NCBI RefSeq assembly: GCF_000012305.1
Contig: NC_007204.1
Coordinates: forward strand, 558,001 to 622,000
Direction of reading: 5' to 3'
Length of the DNA: 64,000 nucleotides
From: Psychrobacter arcticus 273-4
GTDB lineage: Bacteria > Pseudomonadota > Gammaproteobacteria > Pseudomonadales > Moraxellaceae
Positions 45,542-56,309 of the stretch are shown here, in pieces; positions within the stretch are counted from its first letter, which is position 1; each line of letters starts with the position of its first letter. The translations under genes and the position numbers were made by a program. Below the pieces are notes generated by a model that was not told the DNA's origin, searched no databases, and saw only the letters and a program-made list of their open reading frames with translations.

Positions 45542-45892
45542 ATGTTTGATAAAAAAGCAGCTCGTCTACGTCGAGCTAAGAAAACCCGCGCGCATATCCG
45601 CTTTTTAGGCGTTCATCGTCTAACGGTTAATCGTACGCCAAGACACATCTATGCCCAGATTATCTCTCCGAACGGTGGTGAAGTGATTGCACAGGCGTCT
45701 ACCTTAGACAGCAGCTTGCGTTCAGGCGCGACTGGTAACGCTGATGCAGCGACGTCTGTAGGCCAAATGATCGCAGAACGCGCAAAAGCAGCTGGCATCA
45801 CTAAAGTTGCATTTGACCGTAGTGGTTTCAAATATCATGGTCGAGTAAAAGCTTTAGCTGAAGCTGCTCGCGAAAACGGATTGGAGTTTTAA
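45542..45892 (+). CDS. rplR: 50S ribosomal protein L18
   Basis: This 116-residue protein has the [17 protein letters not shown] start and the late [26 protein letters not shown]. It binds 5S rRNA with L5. Confidence 0.98.
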   Translation: MFDKKAARLRRAKKTRAHIRFLGVHRLTVNRTPRHIYAQIISPNGGEVIAQASTLDSSLRSGATGNADAATSVGQMIAERAKAAGITKVAFDRSGFKYHGRVKALAEAARENGLEF

Positions 45893-45894
45893 TC

Positions 45895-46410
45895 ATGGCT
45901 AGAAATGATAAAAATGATAAAAATGAACAGACTGACGGTCTAGTCGAACGCTTAGTTACCGTTGATCGCGTTGCAAAAGTTGTTAAAGGTGGTCGTATTT
46001 TCTCTTTCACTGCGTTGACCGTAGTGGGTGATGGCAATGGCCGTGTTGGTTTTGGTCGTGGTAAAGCACGTGAAGTGCCAGCTGCTATTCAAAAAGCACT
46101 AGAAGCTGCCAAACGTAATATGATTACTGTTGAGCTAAATGATGCAACTTTGTATCATCCGATCAAAGCACGTCATGGTGCTAGTAAAGTCTATATGCAA
46201 CCTGCATCTGAAGGTACTGGCGTAATCGCTGGTGGCGCAATGCGTGCTGTATTAGAAGTTGCTGGTGTCAAAGATGTTTTGACTAAATGTTATGGTTCTA
46301 CCAACACTGCTAACGTTGTTCGTGCAACGTTTAACGGTTTACGTGATATGTCAACTCCAGAAAAGATGGCAGCGAAACGTGGTAAATCTGTAGACGAAAT
46401 CTTGGGTTAA
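45895..46410 (+). CDS. rpsE: 30S ribosomal protein S5
   Basis: This 171-residue protein has the S5 core [21 protein letters not shown] and [20 protein letters not shown]. It contributes to decoding accuracy and mRNA helicase activity. Confidence 0.98.
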   Translation: MARNDKNDKNEQTDGLVERLVTVDRVAKVVKGGRIFSFTALTVVGDGNGRVGFGRGKAREVPAAIQKALEAAKRNMITVELNDATLYHPIKARHGASKVYMQPASEGTGVIAGGAMRAVLEVAGVKDVLTKCYGSTNTANVVRATFNGLRDMSTPEKMAAKRGKSVDEILG

Positions 46411-46430
46411 CTTAGACTAGGTGAGTTACG

Positions 46431-46610
46431 ATGAAAAAAATGAAAGTCACTCAATTCAAATCGGGTGCCCATCGCCTCAAGAGCCACAAAGCGAGCTTGA
46501 AAGGATTGGGTTTACGCCGTATTAATCATACTGTTATAGTGGAAGATACTCCTTCAACTCGTGGTATGGTCAATCGCGTTAACTACTTGGTAAAAGTGGA
46601 GGAAGCGTAA
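46431..46610 (+). CDS. rpmD: 50S ribosomal protein L30
   Basis: This 59-residue protein reads [19 protein letters not shown], then [13 protein letters not shown] and [12 protein letters not shown], the L30 pattern. It sits between rpsE and rplO, sharing one base with rplO. Confidence 0.97.
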   Translation: MKKMKVTQFKSGAHRLKSHKASLKGLGLRRINHTVIVEDTPSTRGMVNRVNYLVKVEEA

Positions 46611-47050
46611 TGGGTCTTAGATTAAATGAATTATCACCAGGTGTTGGCGCAAAGAAAACTGCCCAACGTCGTGGTCGTGGTATCGGTTCAGGCCTTGGCA
46701 AAACCGGTGGTCGTGGTGTAAAAGGTCAGAAATCTCGTTCAGGTTCTAGCGTTCGCTCAGGATTTGAAGGTGGTCAAACGCCTTTATATCGCCGTCTACC
46801 AAAATTTGGTTTTACCAGTAAAATGGCAATGACGACTGCTGAAGTTCGTCTGTCTGAACTGAACCAAATCGAAGGCGATGTGGTTAGCATTGAAACTTTG
46901 AAAGCTGCCAACCTTATCCGTCGTGACATGAAACGTGCGCGTGTCATGTTGTCAGGTGAAGTCACTAAAGCTTATACCTTTAAAGGTATCAAAGTGACTA
47001 AAGGCGCTAAGCAAGCAATCGAAGCTGCTGGTGGTAGCATCGAGGAGTAG
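46610..47050 (+). CDS. rplO: 50S ribosomal protein L15
   Basis: This 146-residue protein has the L15 Gly/Arg start [20 protein letters not shown], with [19 protein letters not shown]. It is a late 50S assembly component. Confidence 0.98.
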   Translation: MGLRLNELSPGVGAKKTAQRRGRGIGSGLGKTGGRGVKGQKSRSGSSVRSGFEGGQTPLYRRLPKFGFTSKMAMTTAEVRLSELNQIEGDVVSIETLKAANLIRRDMKRARVMLSGEVTKAYTFKGIKVTKGAKQAIEAAGGSIEE

Positions 47051-47054
47051 TAAC

Positions 47055-48401
47055 GTGTCAAAGCAATCAATGTCATCGACTGGTATACCGCTCAATCCAT
47101 TTGCCTTTATACGTAAGTATGACGAGCTATGGACGCGTTTGTTATTCTTAATCGGCGCATTGATTGTTTATCGTTTAGGGTCACATATTCCGGTACCGGG
47201 TATCAATCCGGTTAACTTGGCTGATCTGTTTTCGCGCAACGAAAATACCATTCTGAGCATGTTTAACCTGTTCTCAGGTGGTGCACTAGAGCGTATGTCC
47301 ATTATGGCACTTGGTATCATGCCATATATTTCAGCATCGATTATTGTACAGATGATGTCTGCAGTATTGCCATCGCTAGAAGCCCTCAAAAAAGAGGGTG
47401 AGGCGGGACGACGCAAGCTAAACAAGTATACCCGTCAAGGGACGCTTGCATTGGCTTTAGTACAGTCATTAGGGATGTGTGCTGGTTTAATCAGCCAAAA
47501 TCTTACTTTATCTTCTGGTCTGACTTTTTATATTCCAGCGGTTACTTCATTGGTAGCCGGCGCTATGTTCTTGATGTGGCTTGGTGAGCAGATTACAGAA
47601 CGCGGCGTGGGTAATGGTATCTCAATGCTCATTTTTGCGAGTATTGTGGCTGGTACGCCGGGTATGATTTCGCAGTCTATTGAGCAAGTCAACCAAGGTC
47701 AAATGAACTTGATTGTCCTCTTTATCTTTGCACTGTTAGGTGTCGCGGTTACTGCGGGTATCGTTTATATTGAACGTGCCCAGCGCCGTGTTCCTGTCAA
47801 TTATGCGCAAAAACAACAGCAAGGTCGCAAGATTTACGCTCAGCAGCAATCACATTTGCCGTTGAAACTAAATATGGCAGGGGTTATTCCTGCTATTTTT
47901 GCCAGTTCATTATTGTTGTTTCCTGCAAGTTTGGGGCAGTGGGTTGGTCAATCAACCGATCCTACTCTGACGCAAAAGATATTGCAAAATATGGCATTGG
48001 TGTTGTCCCCAGGACAGCCGCTATATCTGGTTCTATTTGGTGCAATGATTATCTTTTTCTGTTACTTCTATACGGCGTTGGTATTTAGTCCGCGTGAAGT
48101 TGCTGAAAACCTTAAACGTAGTGGTGCGTATATCCCAGGTATTCGCCCAGGACAACAAACTCAGCGTTACCTCGATCATGTATTAAACCGATTGACCTTT
48201 ATTGGCGCGATGTATATGACGGTTATTTGTTTAATGCCAATGGTCGTTCAGTCATCGTTTGGTGTGCCGTTTCAACTTGGTGGTACGTCGTTACTGATTA
48301 TGGTGGTTGTGGTGATGGACTTCATTTCGCAAATCCAAGCGCATTTGATGACCCATCAATATCATGATCAGACGTTAATTCAATCGCCCACTCAACTTTA
48401 A
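47055..48401 (+). CDS. secY: Preprotein translocase subunit SecY
   Basis: This 448-residue membrane protein has ten predicted helices and SecY motifs such as [17 protein letters not shown], the GINP plug-side loop, [13 protein letters not shown] and a late [12 protein letters not shown]. The start is a GTG at 47055 with GAGGAG upstream; longer frames run into rplO. Confidence 0.98.
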   Translation: MSKQSMSSTGIPLNPFAFIRKYDELWTRLLFLIGALIVYRLGSHIPVPGINPVNLADLFSRNENTILSMFNLFSGGALERMSIMALGIMPYISASIIVQMMSAVLPSLEALKKEGEAGRRKLNKYTRQGTLALALVQSLGMCAGLISQNLTLSSGLTFYIPAVTSLVAGAMFLMWLGEQITERGVGNGISMLIFASIVAGTPGMISQSIEQVNQGQMNLIVLFIFALLGVAVTAGIVYIERAQRRVPVNYAQKQQQGRKIYAQQQSHLPLKLNMAGVIPAIFASSLLLFPASLGQWVGQSTDPTLTQKILQNMALVLSPGQPLYLVLFGAMIIFFCYFYTALVFSPREVAENLKRSGAYIPGIRPGQQTQRYLDHVLNRLTFIGAMYMTVICLMPMVVQSSFGVPFQLGGTSLLIMVVVVMDFISQIQAHLMTHQYHDQTLIQSPTQL

Positions 48402-48432
48402 ATGAGCGGTACGATATTTCAAGGAATATGCT

Positions 48433-48549
48433 ATGAAAGTTCAAGCATCAGTTAAGAAGATTTGTGGTAGCTGTAAAGTTGTGCGCCGTAAAGGCCGTGT
48501 ACATGTAATTTGTACCGCAGAACCTCGCCACAAGCAACGTCAAGGTTAA
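48433..48549 (+). CDS. rpmJ: 50S ribosomal protein L36, zinc form
   Basis: This 38-residue protein has the L36 pattern [19 protein letters not shown] with Cys 11, Cys 14, Cys 27 and His 33 as zinc ligands. It directly follows secY. Confidence 0.97.
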   Translation: MKVQASVKKICGSCKVVRRKGRVHVICTAEPRHKQRQG

Positions 48550-48613
48550 TGATTTAAGCAAGTTAGACTTAAGTGTCTGGCTTTCTAATTAAATTAATAC
48601 TTGAAAAATGACG

Positions 48614-48635
48614 GCGGATGCGATATCATCCGCCA
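48614..48635 (+). terminator. Hairpin after rpmJ
   Basis: GGCGGATG and CATCCGCC form a perfect 8-bp stem with a 6-nt loop, but no T-run follows. It may be a stabilising or rho-related 3' structure of the spc mRNA. Confidence 0.4.
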
Positions 48636-48731
48636 CTTGCCGTAGTTTATGCAAAATCTTTTATAAAATGCTCAATGAATAGATTGGTTTACCAACTCGA
48701 AGCAGCGATTATAATTATAAAAGCTTTAGTA

Positions 48732-48779
48732 TTGACAGCAACAAATCTGAAAAATAACACCTTATTTTAACTGATAAGG
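48732..48779 (+). promoter_or_regulatory. Alpha operon promoter and switch-like leader
   Basis: TTGACA (48732-48737) and TAACAC (48755-48760) are 17 nt apart. Two mutually exclusive hairpins follow: AAAATAA/TTATTTT at 48751-48768 and CCTTAT/ATAAGG at 48760-48779. In E. coli the alpha leader pseudoknot binds S4. The link here is inferred. Confidence 0.45.
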
Positions 48780-48806
48780 GTATTTTTCTTTAATGGAGAG
48801 AAATCA

Positions 48807-49163
48807 ATGGCTCGTATTGCCGGCGTAAACATTCCGGATAATAAGCATGCTGTTATTTCACTAACTTACATCTTTGGTGTAGGTCGTACCACTGCTCAGA
48901 AAATCTTAGAAGCAGTTGGCATTGCCCCTAGTACTAAAGTCAGTCAGTTAGATGATACACAGTTAGATGCTATCCGTGCACAAGTTTCAGAATACATGAC
49001 TGAAGGTGATCTTCGTCGTGAAGTGTCAATGAATATCAAGCGCTTGGTTGATCTTGGTTGTTACCGTGGCATCCGCCATCGTCGTAACCTACCAGTTAGG
49101 GGTCAGAACACCAAGAACAACGCTCGTACTCGTAAGGGTCCGACACGCCCTCTCAAAAGATAA
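48807..49163 (+). CDS. rpsM: 30S ribosomal protein S13
   Basis: This 118-residue protein has the S13 pattern [30 protein letters not shown] and the late [14 protein letters not shown]. It forms an inter-subunit bridge and heads the alpha operon. Confidence 0.98.
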   Translation: MARIAGVNIPDNKHAVISLTYIFGVGRTTAQKILEAVGIAPSTKVSQLDDTQLDAIRAQVSEYMTEGDLRREVSMNIKRLVDLGCYRGIRHRRNLPVRGQNTKNNARTRKGPTRPLKR

Positions 49164-49183
49164 TTAACTTAGGAAGCTAAAAG

Positions 49184-49573
49184 ATGGCAAAAGACACTCG
49201 CAGTCGCAAAAAGGTGGCTCGTCGTTCAGTATCGGAGGGCATTGCCCATATCCATGCGTCTTTTAATAACACCATTGTTACGATTACCGATCGTCAAGGT
49301 AATGCATTGGCTTGGGCCACTTCAGGTGGACAAGGCTTCCGTGGTTCACGTAAATCTACACCATTTGCAGCTCAGGTTGCAGCTGAAGTCGCTGGTAAAG
49401 CGGCTCAAGAATATGGTGTTAAGAATATCGATGTTTTGGTTAAAGGACCAGGACCGGGTCGTGAGTCTGCGGTAAGAGCACTAGGTGCATTGGGTTATAA
49501 AGTTAATAGCATCTCTGATGTAACCCCAATCCCACACAATGGTTGCCGTGCGCCGAAAAAGCGCCGCGTCTAA
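49184..49573 (+). CDS. rpsK: 30S ribosomal protein S11
   Basis: This 129-residue protein has the S11 pattern [19 protein letters not shown] and [11 protein letters not shown]. It contributes to the 30S platform. Confidence 0.98.
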   Translation: MAKDTRSRKKVARRSVSEGIAHIHASFNNTIVTITDRQGNALAWATSGGQGFRGSRKSTPFAAQVAAEVAGKAAQEYGVKNIDVLVKGPGPGRESAVRALGALGYKVNSISDVTPIPHNGCRAPKKRRV

Positions 49574-49621
49574 TATTAAAGACGAAGCTTTTTATAATAA
49601 GAGCTTATAGGAGACATAACA

Positions 49622-50263
49622 ATGGCCCGCTATATTGGACCAAAACTCAAATTATCACGTCGTGAAGGTACTGACTTAGGACTTAAGTCTGGTGTTAAGC
49701 CATACGACGTAAAAACGAAAAAATCGGCTCGTCCACCTGGTCAACATGGTGTCAGTCGTAACAAAAGCTCAGAGTACTCTCTACAGTTACGTGAAAAGCA
49801 AAAAGTTAAGCGTATCTATGGTGTATTAGAGCGTCAGTTTGCAAACTACTATAAAGAAGCTGCTCGTAAGCGTGGCGCTACTGGTGAAAACCTGTTAGCA
49901 ATGCTTGAAAGCCGCCTTGATAACGTAGTATACCGTATGGGCTTTGGCTCAACGCGCGCTGAAGCACGTCAGTTAGTTAGCCATCGTACTGTTATGGTGA
50001 AAAAAGCTGGCCGTGATGAGTTTGTTCGTGTGAACATTCCATCAATTCAGTTGCAAGATGGTGATGTCATCGCTATTCAAGAGAAGTCTCGCGAGCAATT
50101 ACGTATTAAAAACGCAATTGAGCTGGCTACCCAACGTGGTATTCCAGAATGGCTAGATGTTGATCACAGCAAATTACAGGGCACGTTTAAAAAAGCGCCT
50201 GATCGTATTGATCTACCTGCTGAAATCAACGAAAGCTTGATCGTTGAGCTATACTCTAAGTAA
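49622..50263 (+). CDS. rpsD: 30S ribosomal protein S4
   Basis: This 213-residue protein has the S4 start [19 protein letters not shown], an S4 RNA-binding domain ([22 protein letters not shown]) and a slightly long C-terminus. It starts 16S assembly and in E. coli represses this operon. Confidence 0.98.
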   Translation: MARYIGPKLKLSRREGTDLGLKSGVKPYDVKTKKSARPPGQHGVSRNKSSEYSLQLREKQKVKRIYGVLERQFANYYKEAARKRGATGENLLAMLESRLDNVVYRMGFGSTRAEARQLVSHRTVMVKKAGRDEFVRVNIPSIQLQDGDVIAIQEKSREQLRIKNAIELATQRGIPEWLDVDHSKLQGTFKKAPDRIDLPAEINESLIVELYSK

Positions 50264-50344
50264 GTAACGTACTGCTCGATGCTGTTCACATGGCATTGAG
50301 CAATTAGCGTTAATTAAACCAGTTTAATAAATCGAGGTGACATC

Positions 50345-51352
50345 ATGATGCTAAATGCAACTGAGTTTCTAACGCCGAACGCCATCAACGTGGATACGGT
50401 TAATGAAACGATTGCGAAAGTCACGCTCGAACCGTTAGAACGCGGCTTTGGGCATACCTTGGGTAATGCCTTACGTCGCATCTTATTATCTTCATTACCT
50501 GGTGCTGCAGTCATTGAAGCTGAGATTGATGGTGTTGACCATGAATACTCAACGCTTGAAGGACTACAAGAAGATGTACTTGATTTGCTTTTGAACTTAA
50601 AAGGCTTAGCAATCACCCTTCATGACCAAAATGAAGTATTTTTGACCTTGGATAAACAAGGTCCAGGCACTATTACTGCTGCAGACATCACGTTACCGCA
50701 CAATGTAGACATCATCAATCCAGAATTGGTATTGGGTACATTGAGTGACCGTGGTCATCTAAAGATGCGTTTGCGTGTAGTAATGGGTCGTGGATATGAG
50801 CCAGCAAACCAACGCCGTGAAGATGGCGATACTAAAGCTATTGGACGCTTAAAGCTTGATGCAAGTTTTAGTCCTGTGCTTCGTGTTGCTTATCAGGTTG
50901 AGAACGCACGTGTAGAACAACGTACTGATCTTGATCGTCTTATCATTGAGCTTGAAACAAATGGCACTATAGATCCAGAAGAAGCAATTCGTAAAGCAGC
51001 CACTATATTACAACAACAGATTTCTATCTTTGTTGACCTAGAAGCTGAAGAAGCGCCTGAGCCTGTGAAAGAAAAAGAAGAGGTTGATCCGGTGCTATTA
51101 CGCCCTGTGGACGATCTTGAACTAACGGTTCGCTCAGCCAACTGCTTAAAAGCTGAAAACATTTACTATATCGGTGATTTGGTACAGCGTTCAGAGACTG
51201 AACTTCTAAAAACCCCAAATCTTGGTAAGAAATCATTAACAGAAATCAAAGACGTACTAGCGTCTAAAGATTTGGAGCTTGGTATGCGCCTGGATAACTG
51301 GCCACCAGCTGATTTACGTGTTGATGATCGCTTTTCTTATCGTAGCCGTTAA
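50345..51352 (+). CDS. rpoA: RNA polymerase subunit alpha
   Basis: This 335-residue protein has the NTD ([22 protein letters not shown]), the linker rich in acidic residues (about 235-250) and the CTD with [22 protein letters not shown]. It assembles polymerase and contacts activators and UP elements. GAGGTGA precedes the double ATG; the first is chosen. Confidence 0.98.
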   Translation: MMLNATEFLTPNAINVDTVNETIAKVTLEPLERGFGHTLGNALRRILLSSLPGAAVIEAEIDGVDHEYSTLEGLQEDVLDLLLNLKGLAITLHDQNEVFLTLDKQGPGTITAADITLPHNVDIINPELVLGTLSDRGHLKMRLRVVMGRGYEPANQRREDGDTKAIGRLKLDASFSPVLRVAYQVENARVEQRTDLDRLIIELETNGTIDPEEAIRKAATILQQQISIFVDLEAEEAPEPVKEKEEVDPVLLRPVDDLELTVRSANCLKAENIYYIGDLVQRSETELLKTPNLGKKSLTEIKDVLASKDLELGMRLDNWPPADLRVDDRFSYRSR

Positions 51353-51371
51353 ACTTTAAGGATTTTTGACT

Positions 51372-51731
51372 ATGCGCCATCGTAAGAGTGGAGTCAAGCT
51401 GGGTCGTACCGGCAGTCATCGTAAGGCAATGTTTCAGAACATGACTAACTCATTATTTGAGCATGAACTGATCAAAACAACTTTACCAAAAGCAAAAGAG
51501 TTACGTCGCGTTGCTGAGCCATTGATCACTATGGCTAAAGAAGACAGCGTTGCTAACCGTCGCTTGGCATTTAGCCGTATGCGTAGCAAAGCTATGGTAG
51601 GCAAATTATTTGGTACTCTTGGTCCTCGTTACCAAGCTCGTCCAGGTGGTTATTTGCGTATCGTAAAATGCGGTTACCGTGATGGTGACAATGCGCCTAT
51701 GGCTTATGTAGAATTGGTTGATCGTGACTAA
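51372..51731 (+). CDS. rplQ: 50S ribosomal protein L17
   Basis: This 119-residue protein opens [20 protein letters not shown] at ATG 51372, with AAGGA upstream. It is the last gene of the alpha operon, followed by a strong terminator. Confidence 0.98.
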   Translation: MRHRKSGVKLGRTGSHRKAMFQNMTNSLFEHELIKTTLPKAKELRRVAEPLITMAKEDSVANRRLAFSRMRSKAMVGKLFGTLGPRYQARPGGYLRIVKCGYRDGDNAPMAYVELVDRD

Positions 51732-51757
51732 TTTTATAGTAACCAAAATATGTACAT

Positions 51758-51789
51758 AAAAAAGCTCCAATTCAATTGGAGCTTTTTTT
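51758..51789 (+). terminator. Terminator of the alpha operon
   Basis: AAAAAAGCTCCAATT and AATTGGAGCTTTTTTT form a strong stem with a T-run, 27 nt after the rplQ stop. Confidence 0.9.
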
Positions 51790-51814
51790 CGTCTAAAATT
51801 TTTGTATGATTGGC

Positions 51815-51949
51815 TATAGTCGGTGAAAAGTAATATCGATACAACAGGTACTACTGGTGCAAATTTTTCTTGCTTGCTGTGCCTACGCAGACAGAGGCTG
51901 CAAAAAATTTACACCAGCAATACGGTAGCGACTTTAAAGTATTTCAACT
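51815..51949 (+). repeat. 135-bp dispersed repeat, copy A
   Basis: Identical to the reverse complement of 61714-61848 at 133 of 135 positions; the only change is a GG/CC dinucleotide. An internal inverted repeat (51854-51868 with 51903-51917) could form a large hairpin. No ORF is encoded. The last bases supply the stop codon of the convergent minus gene at 51944. Confidence 0.9.
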
Positions 51950-52567
51950 ATACAATAATGAATCCACATCAGCGGCACCTTGCCGGATTACTTCAGGCTG
52001 GCTACTGGTCATATCAACGATGGTCGTGAGCTTTGTGGTTTTGATGCCAGCATTGATTAGCCCATCTATCTGATTACCCAATAATTCTTCGATCTCAAAA
52101 GGGTCATCTAGTATGTTATCTCGGTTTGGCAATATTAATGAGCTGGTCAAAATAGGCTCATCCATCGCCTCTAATAACGCTTGAGCTATAGCATTGCTTG
52201 GTACGCGAATACCAATGGTTTTTTTCTTCGCATGCGCCAGTTTCTTTGGTACATCTTTGGTAGCATTCAAAATAAAGGTAATAGGTGCGGGTGTATGTGC
52301 TTTAAGCTGTTTAAATTGTACATTGTCTACCGCAGCGTAATTGGCAATCTCACTTAAATCACGACAAAGTAAGGTAAATTGATGCTTATCATCAAGCTCA
52401 CGAATATGTTTAAGCTTCTCTAACGCGTCTTTTGCGCCTAAGCGACAGCCAAAAGCATAACTAGTGTCAGTCGGATAAATGATTAATTGATCCTTACGTA
52501 ATAAGTTTGCTACTTGTTCAATCAGCCTCGGCTGCGGATTTTCTGGATGAATATAAAATACTTGCAT
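51944..52567 (-). CDS. YciO-like Sua5/YrdC family protein
   Basis: This 207-residue protein has the YrdC fold pattern: LIIYPTDTSYAFGC near residue 29, HQFTLLCRDLSEI, APITFILNAT, IGIRVPSNAIAQALL and LTSSLILP. YciO/TsaC-type proteins make threonylcarbamoyl-AMP for tRNA t6A, or have an unknown related role. The sequence variant looks closer to YciO. The C-terminal stop lies inside dispersed repeat A. Confidence 0.88.
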   Translation of the reverse strand: MQVFYIHPENPQPRLIEQVANLLRKDQLIIYPTDTSYAFGCRLGAKDALEKLKHIRELDDKHQFTLLCRDLSEIANYAAVDNVQFKQLKAHTPAPITFILNATKDVPKKLAHAKKKTIGIRVPSNAIAQALLEAMDEPILTSSLILPNRDNILDDPFEIEELLGNQIDGLINAGIKTTKLTTIVDMTSSQPEVIRQGAADVDSLLYS

Positions 52568-52763
52568 GACAGTTCCTTATTTTATAATTATTAGATTTTG
52601 GTTGTTTTAGAAATCGTGATGATAAGAAGTTGATTAGCATAAATCTTACTTGCTTTGCTGGTGCTCAAAATGCTGCTTTATTGAGTAGTATAGCGCAAAG
52701 CAAATATAAGTTTATGGTCAAGGCGTTACTATGAGTAGAGAATCGTTAATATAGGCATATAGC

Positions 52764-53561
52764 CTAAGATATTTTGCAAACTTTTAATAATGCGTGCAGC
52801 AAGGTTTTAGCGTCAGGTGGTAGGGTATCCGGTTTTTTGAGATAGGTTTGGGCTTGCTGGTAAACATCCTCAGAAAAAGCACTATTACTAGTATCAAAAT
52901 CTGCAAAGAGATTGTCTTGTGACACTTGAAAAGAGCGCCCACAGGCTAATGTAAATAAACATTCTAGAGCTTGAGGCTTAATCTCAACGCGCTCAAACAG
53001 CTGCTGCTGCTGCGCTGAACGTCCATCGGCTGCATACCAATAACCAAAATCAGGGAGTAGTCTGCGCTGCGGACCTGCCACGCAAAAATGGCTGACTTCG
53101 TGCAAAGCACTGGCAAAAAATCCATGGGCAAACTCAATTCTTGCGGGTCGATGCTCTTGTGCCGGGAAGTATTCTGGCTCGCCCACACCACGAACCAATA
53201 TCACTGGTTTATCGATAAATAAATGATTGAATAATAAGATTAACCAGTCTGTCATTGCTTGTTCGATATCTTCAGCTGAAGGTTTACCGTGTAAAGCAAC
53301 CTCAGCTAAGTTATGTTGAGCCACTCCACGTTTTTTGACGTCTGTAACGAATGCTTTAGAGGTGTGGGTAGATTGCTGGTTAACCAGATACTGCCACTGT
53401 GATGACAGTTTTTTTAATTGGGAATCTGTTTCAAAATTGATACTGTCATCAACGAGGTTGATTTTTTTACTTTGGTGTTCATCTAGATACGATAATAAAT
53501 TTTTGCGCTCAATACTAGATAGTAAGCTTGAAAAGTCAGGCTGAGTGATAGACGACATCAT
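52764..53561 (-). CDS. epmC: Elongation factor P hydroxylase, EpmC/YfcM-like
   Basis: This 265-residue protein has ALHEVSHFCVAG (iron-binding His) and PDFGYWYAADGRS, the YfcM signature. It hydroxylates lysylated EF-P. It is longer than the roughly 180 residues of E. coli, with a charged N-terminal extension of about 80 residues. The start could be either of two adjacent ATGs at 53561 or 53558. Confidence 0.88.
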   Translation of the reverse strand: MMSSITQPDFSSLLSSIERKNLLSYLDEHQSKKINLVDDSINFETDSQLKKLSSQWQYLVNQQSTHTSKAFVTDVKKRGVAQHNLAEVALHGKPSAEDIEQAMTDWLILLFNHLFIDKPVILVRGVGEPEYFPAQEHRPARIEFAHGFFASALHEVSHFCVAGPQRRLLPDFGYWYAADGRSAQQQQLFERVEIKPQALECLFTLACGRSFQVSQDNLFADFDTSNSAFSEDVYQQAQTYLKKPDTLPPDAKTLLHALLKVCKIS

Positions 53562-53694
53562 AAGTGAAAGTTTAACCAATAAAGAATAGCAGAGCAGGGT
53601 GTTCTATCTATTTAAGCAAGTAATAAGTAAAATATATTCAATACCAAAAAATTTAACATACTAGCGCTAGCGCAATAAGGCGCTTTCCGTTAGT

Positions 53695-54333
53695 ATGGCA
53701 GGCAATATTATACACCGTTTTCGATCAATGAGGCCGCGCATGTCAAGTACCCAAGATAACAAGTCATTAGCGCTTCAGGCTAGTAAATTGCAAGTGCCTA
53801 CGTCAACCAGCATGCCTGATAATATCTCCTTAAATAAATGGGAAGACACAGGTTTTGAGTGGGAAGGTGAAGTAGTCCCTAGCTCTTTTGAGCGTCTTGT
53901 TACTGTGTTGAACACCGAGCATGAGCAATCCAATATCTTGCTCAACATCAACTTATATCGCCGTAATAACGTATTACATCTGGCTTTTACCTTAACAGGT
54001 GAAGTCTGGTTAACTTGCCAGCGTTGTTTGCAACCAGTGGTTATCGAACTAACAGATGATTACAATATTGCGTTACTTGATGACGAGAGCCAAATACGTT
54101 TAATTAATGAAGAGCAAGATTACTTATTGCTTGAAGAGATAGTCACTGAGCAATCACCAGAGCGATTATTGCCGCTTAAGAAGTTAATTGAAGATGAGAT
54201 ATTGCTCAAAACGCCAATGGCACCAAAGCATGACGACTGTGAAATGAGTGTTGAGCAGTTCGGTGAGATACCTGAAGAAGAAGAAACTGAAAATCCTTTT
54301 GCTGCTTTAGCCTCTTTAAAAGGCAATTTGTAA
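53695..54333 (+). CDS. yceD: YceD/DUF177 protein
   Basis: This 212-residue protein has the DUF177 CxxC-containing segment (VWLTCQRCLQPV) and a late acidic PFAALASLKG end. YceD proteins act in 23S rRNA accumulation and are always followed by rpmF, as here. The start is uncertain, with ATGs at 53695, 53731 and 53740 possible. Confidence 0.9.
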   Translation: MAGNIIHRFRSMRPRMSSTQDNKSLALQASKLQVPTSTSMPDNISLNKWEDTGFEWEGEVVPSSFERLVTVLNTEHEQSNILLNINLYRRNNVLHLAFTLTGEVWLTCQRCLQPVVIELTDDYNIALLDDESQIRLINEEQDYLLLEEIVTEQSPERLLPLKKLIEDEILLKTPMAPKHDDCEMSVEQFGEIPEEEETENPFAALASLKGNL

Positions 54334-54665
54334 CGCTATACATTGCATCAATAAAAGATATATTAGAATAGTTTCTACTGTCTTTTTGCCAGCTTTATGC
54401 AGAAGAGTGAAAAGCAGGGCTTTATTAATCCGCTAAACATGCGTATAATGTCCCGTTTATTGCATTCTAGTAATCTACTGCTGGCAGGTAGAAGCTGATC
54501 TTGCAAACTAACTATAGATTTTAGACGTAATCAGCACTTTAATACGTGGCAATCTATTTAACTAATGATGCGTAAGACTTAGGTTGTTGTGATTATATAG
54601 CCTCTGTCAGTGTCGATTAAAGCTGAATTTTAAGCTTATCCCCTTTTAAGTATAGGAGCTATATC
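54334..54665 (+). other. yceD-rpmF intergenic region
   Basis: This 332-bp AT-rich stretch contains a TATAAT at 54444-54449 with a weak -35. rpmF may therefore have its own promoter in addition to yceD read-through. I see no gene and no strong hairpin. Confidence 0.5.
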
Positions 54666-54848
54666 ATGGCCGTTCAAAAAAGTCGTAAAAGTCGTTCTCG
54701 TCGTGACATGCGCCGTTCACACCATCGTATGGAAATTGCTGAGATAAGCATTGATGCTACTACTGGTGAAAAACATCGTCGTCATCACATGACCAAAGAT
54801 GGTTTCTATCGTGGTCGTCAGTTGTTTAAAGTAAGTCAAGACGCTTAA
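54666..54848 (+). CDS. rpmF: 50S ribosomal protein L32
   Basis: This 60-residue protein begins [20 protein letters not shown], the L32 pattern. The zinc-binding cysteines are missing. It sits between yceD and the fab genes, as in many bacteria. Confidence 0.98.
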   Translation: MAVQKSRKSRSRRDMRRSHHRMEIAEISIDATTGEKHRRHHMTKDGFYRGRQLFKVSQDA

Positions 54849-55340
54849 TTTATTGTTGTTTGATGGCTGCTAAAGATTATGATGGTTTTTATGACTGTCG
54901 AAGTTCTTTATAAAGCTATAATCCAGCCATTGGTTTGAGCTAACGAAAGCCAAGTTATTTCGCTATCATATATTATGTGGCTAGATAACTTGGCTTTTTG
55001 TTATTGGTTTTCTAGTAGCTAGTTTCTAGTGCTCTTTTTTTAATACGGTTTATTGAACGATAGCTTTTGATAAATGTTTGTCATACTTAATCTGTCATGC
55101 AAGGCATATTTAATGTGCTCATCATAAATCGCGTTATAAGACTTATGAGAGTAAGACGCATAATTAAGTTTCTGGCAGCTATGCTAATGGTCGATGTCAG
55201 TGTATAGTTTCATAAGCGCACATTGTCTTAAAGGACTAGTGACAGTGAGCGCTATATAAAAATATCCTATATAGTCTTTAACTCTACAATGAACCCCATT
55301 CATGCTAGGGGTGTTTCCAATCAAATAAGGAATATTGGTT
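54849..55340 (+). other. rpmF-fabD intergenic region
   Basis: This 492-bp AT-rich stretch holds the rpmF terminator at 54947-54999, then no recognised gene. A weak hairpin ACCCC/GGGGT sits near 55292-55313. The fabD promoter is not clear. Confidence 0.5.
54947..54999 (+). terminator. Terminator after rpmF
   Basis: AAGCCAAGTTAT (54947-54958) and ATAACTTGGCTT pair over a 25-nt loop, then TTTTTG. The long loop weakens it but arms and T-run are clear. Confidence 0.65.
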
Positions 55341-56309
55341 ATGGGCTCTGTACCCGATATGATAAAAAAACAACCAACCCGTATTGCAATCTTGTTTCCC
55401 GGACAAGGCTCACAAGTCGTCGGTATGACAAGCGAGCTTGCTGAGATCTATCCTGAAATTATTGAGACTTTTACTGAGGCAAGTGCGGCACTTGGGGAGG
55501 ATTTATGGGCAATCTGTCAGGACGAAGACAAGCTCAATCAAACTCAATATACGCAGCCCGCATTGCTAACGGCTAGCATCGCTATTTGGCGCATCTTACA
55601 ACAAAAAATAGAAAGTAAGCCTTGTTACCTAGCAGGTCATTCTCTTGGTGAATATAGTGCCCTATGCGCCGCTGGCGTGCTGTCACTTGCTGATGCTGTA
55701 AAACTGGTACATAAGCGTGGTCAGTTGATGCAAGACGCTGTAGTGGGTATTGATACGGCTATGGCAGCAGTACTGGGTTTGGAAGATCATCGAGTCGAAA
55801 ATTTGTGTGAGCAAGCCACTGAGCATGTAGATAATGCGATTGTTGGCGCAGCAAATTTTAATAGCCCAGGGCAGGTTGTCGTTTCTGGTAATGCCGCAGG
55901 CGTTAATGCGGTCATCGATAAAGTACAAAATACTGGTAAAAAGGCCATTCCATTAAAGGTAAGTGTGCCATCACACTGTGCCTTGATGGAGCCTGCTAGT
56001 AAAGCGTTGGCAGCAGAGCTTGCCACTATCAAGTTTGATCAGGCGACGATTCCTGTGATTCAGAACCGTCATGCGCGCGTTGAAACCAGTGCTATAGGTA
56101 TCAAAGAGGCGTTAACTGAACAATTAAGTCAGCCAGTACTGTGGTCAAAAACGATGCAAGCGCTGGCAGATAAACAAATTAATATTTTAATCGAGTGTGG
56201 TAGTGGTAACGTCTTGAGTAATTTGGCGAAGCGTCAAGCGCATCCCATTATAAGCTACCCGACTGACAAGCCCGCTCGTCTAGATAAATTGCTGGAGGTA
56301 TTATCATGA
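55341..56309 (+). CDS. fabD: Malonyl-CoA:ACP transacylase
   Basis: This 322-residue protein has IAILFPGQGSQVVGM near the start, the nucleophile motif GHSLGEYSALCAAG and QNRHARVE with late catalytic-side VSVPSHCALM. It loads malonate onto ACP. ATG 55341 follows AAGGA; a later start at 55359 is possible. It overlaps fabG by 4 nt. Confidence 0.96.
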   Translation: MGSVPDMIKKQPTRIAILFPGQGSQVVGMTSELAEIYPEIIETFTEASAALGEDLWAICQDEDKLNQTQYTQPALLTASIAIWRILQQKIESKPCYLAGHSLGEYSALCAAGVLSLADAVKLVHKRGQLMQDAVVGIDTAMAAVLGLEDHRVENLCEQATEHVDNAIVGAANFNSPGQVVVSGNAAGVNAVIDKVQNTGKKAIPLKVSVPSHCALMEPASKALAAELATIKFDQATIPVIQNRHARVETSAIGIKEALTEQLSQPVLWSKTMQALADKQINILIECGSGNVLSNLAKRQAHPIISYPTDKPARLDKLLEVLS

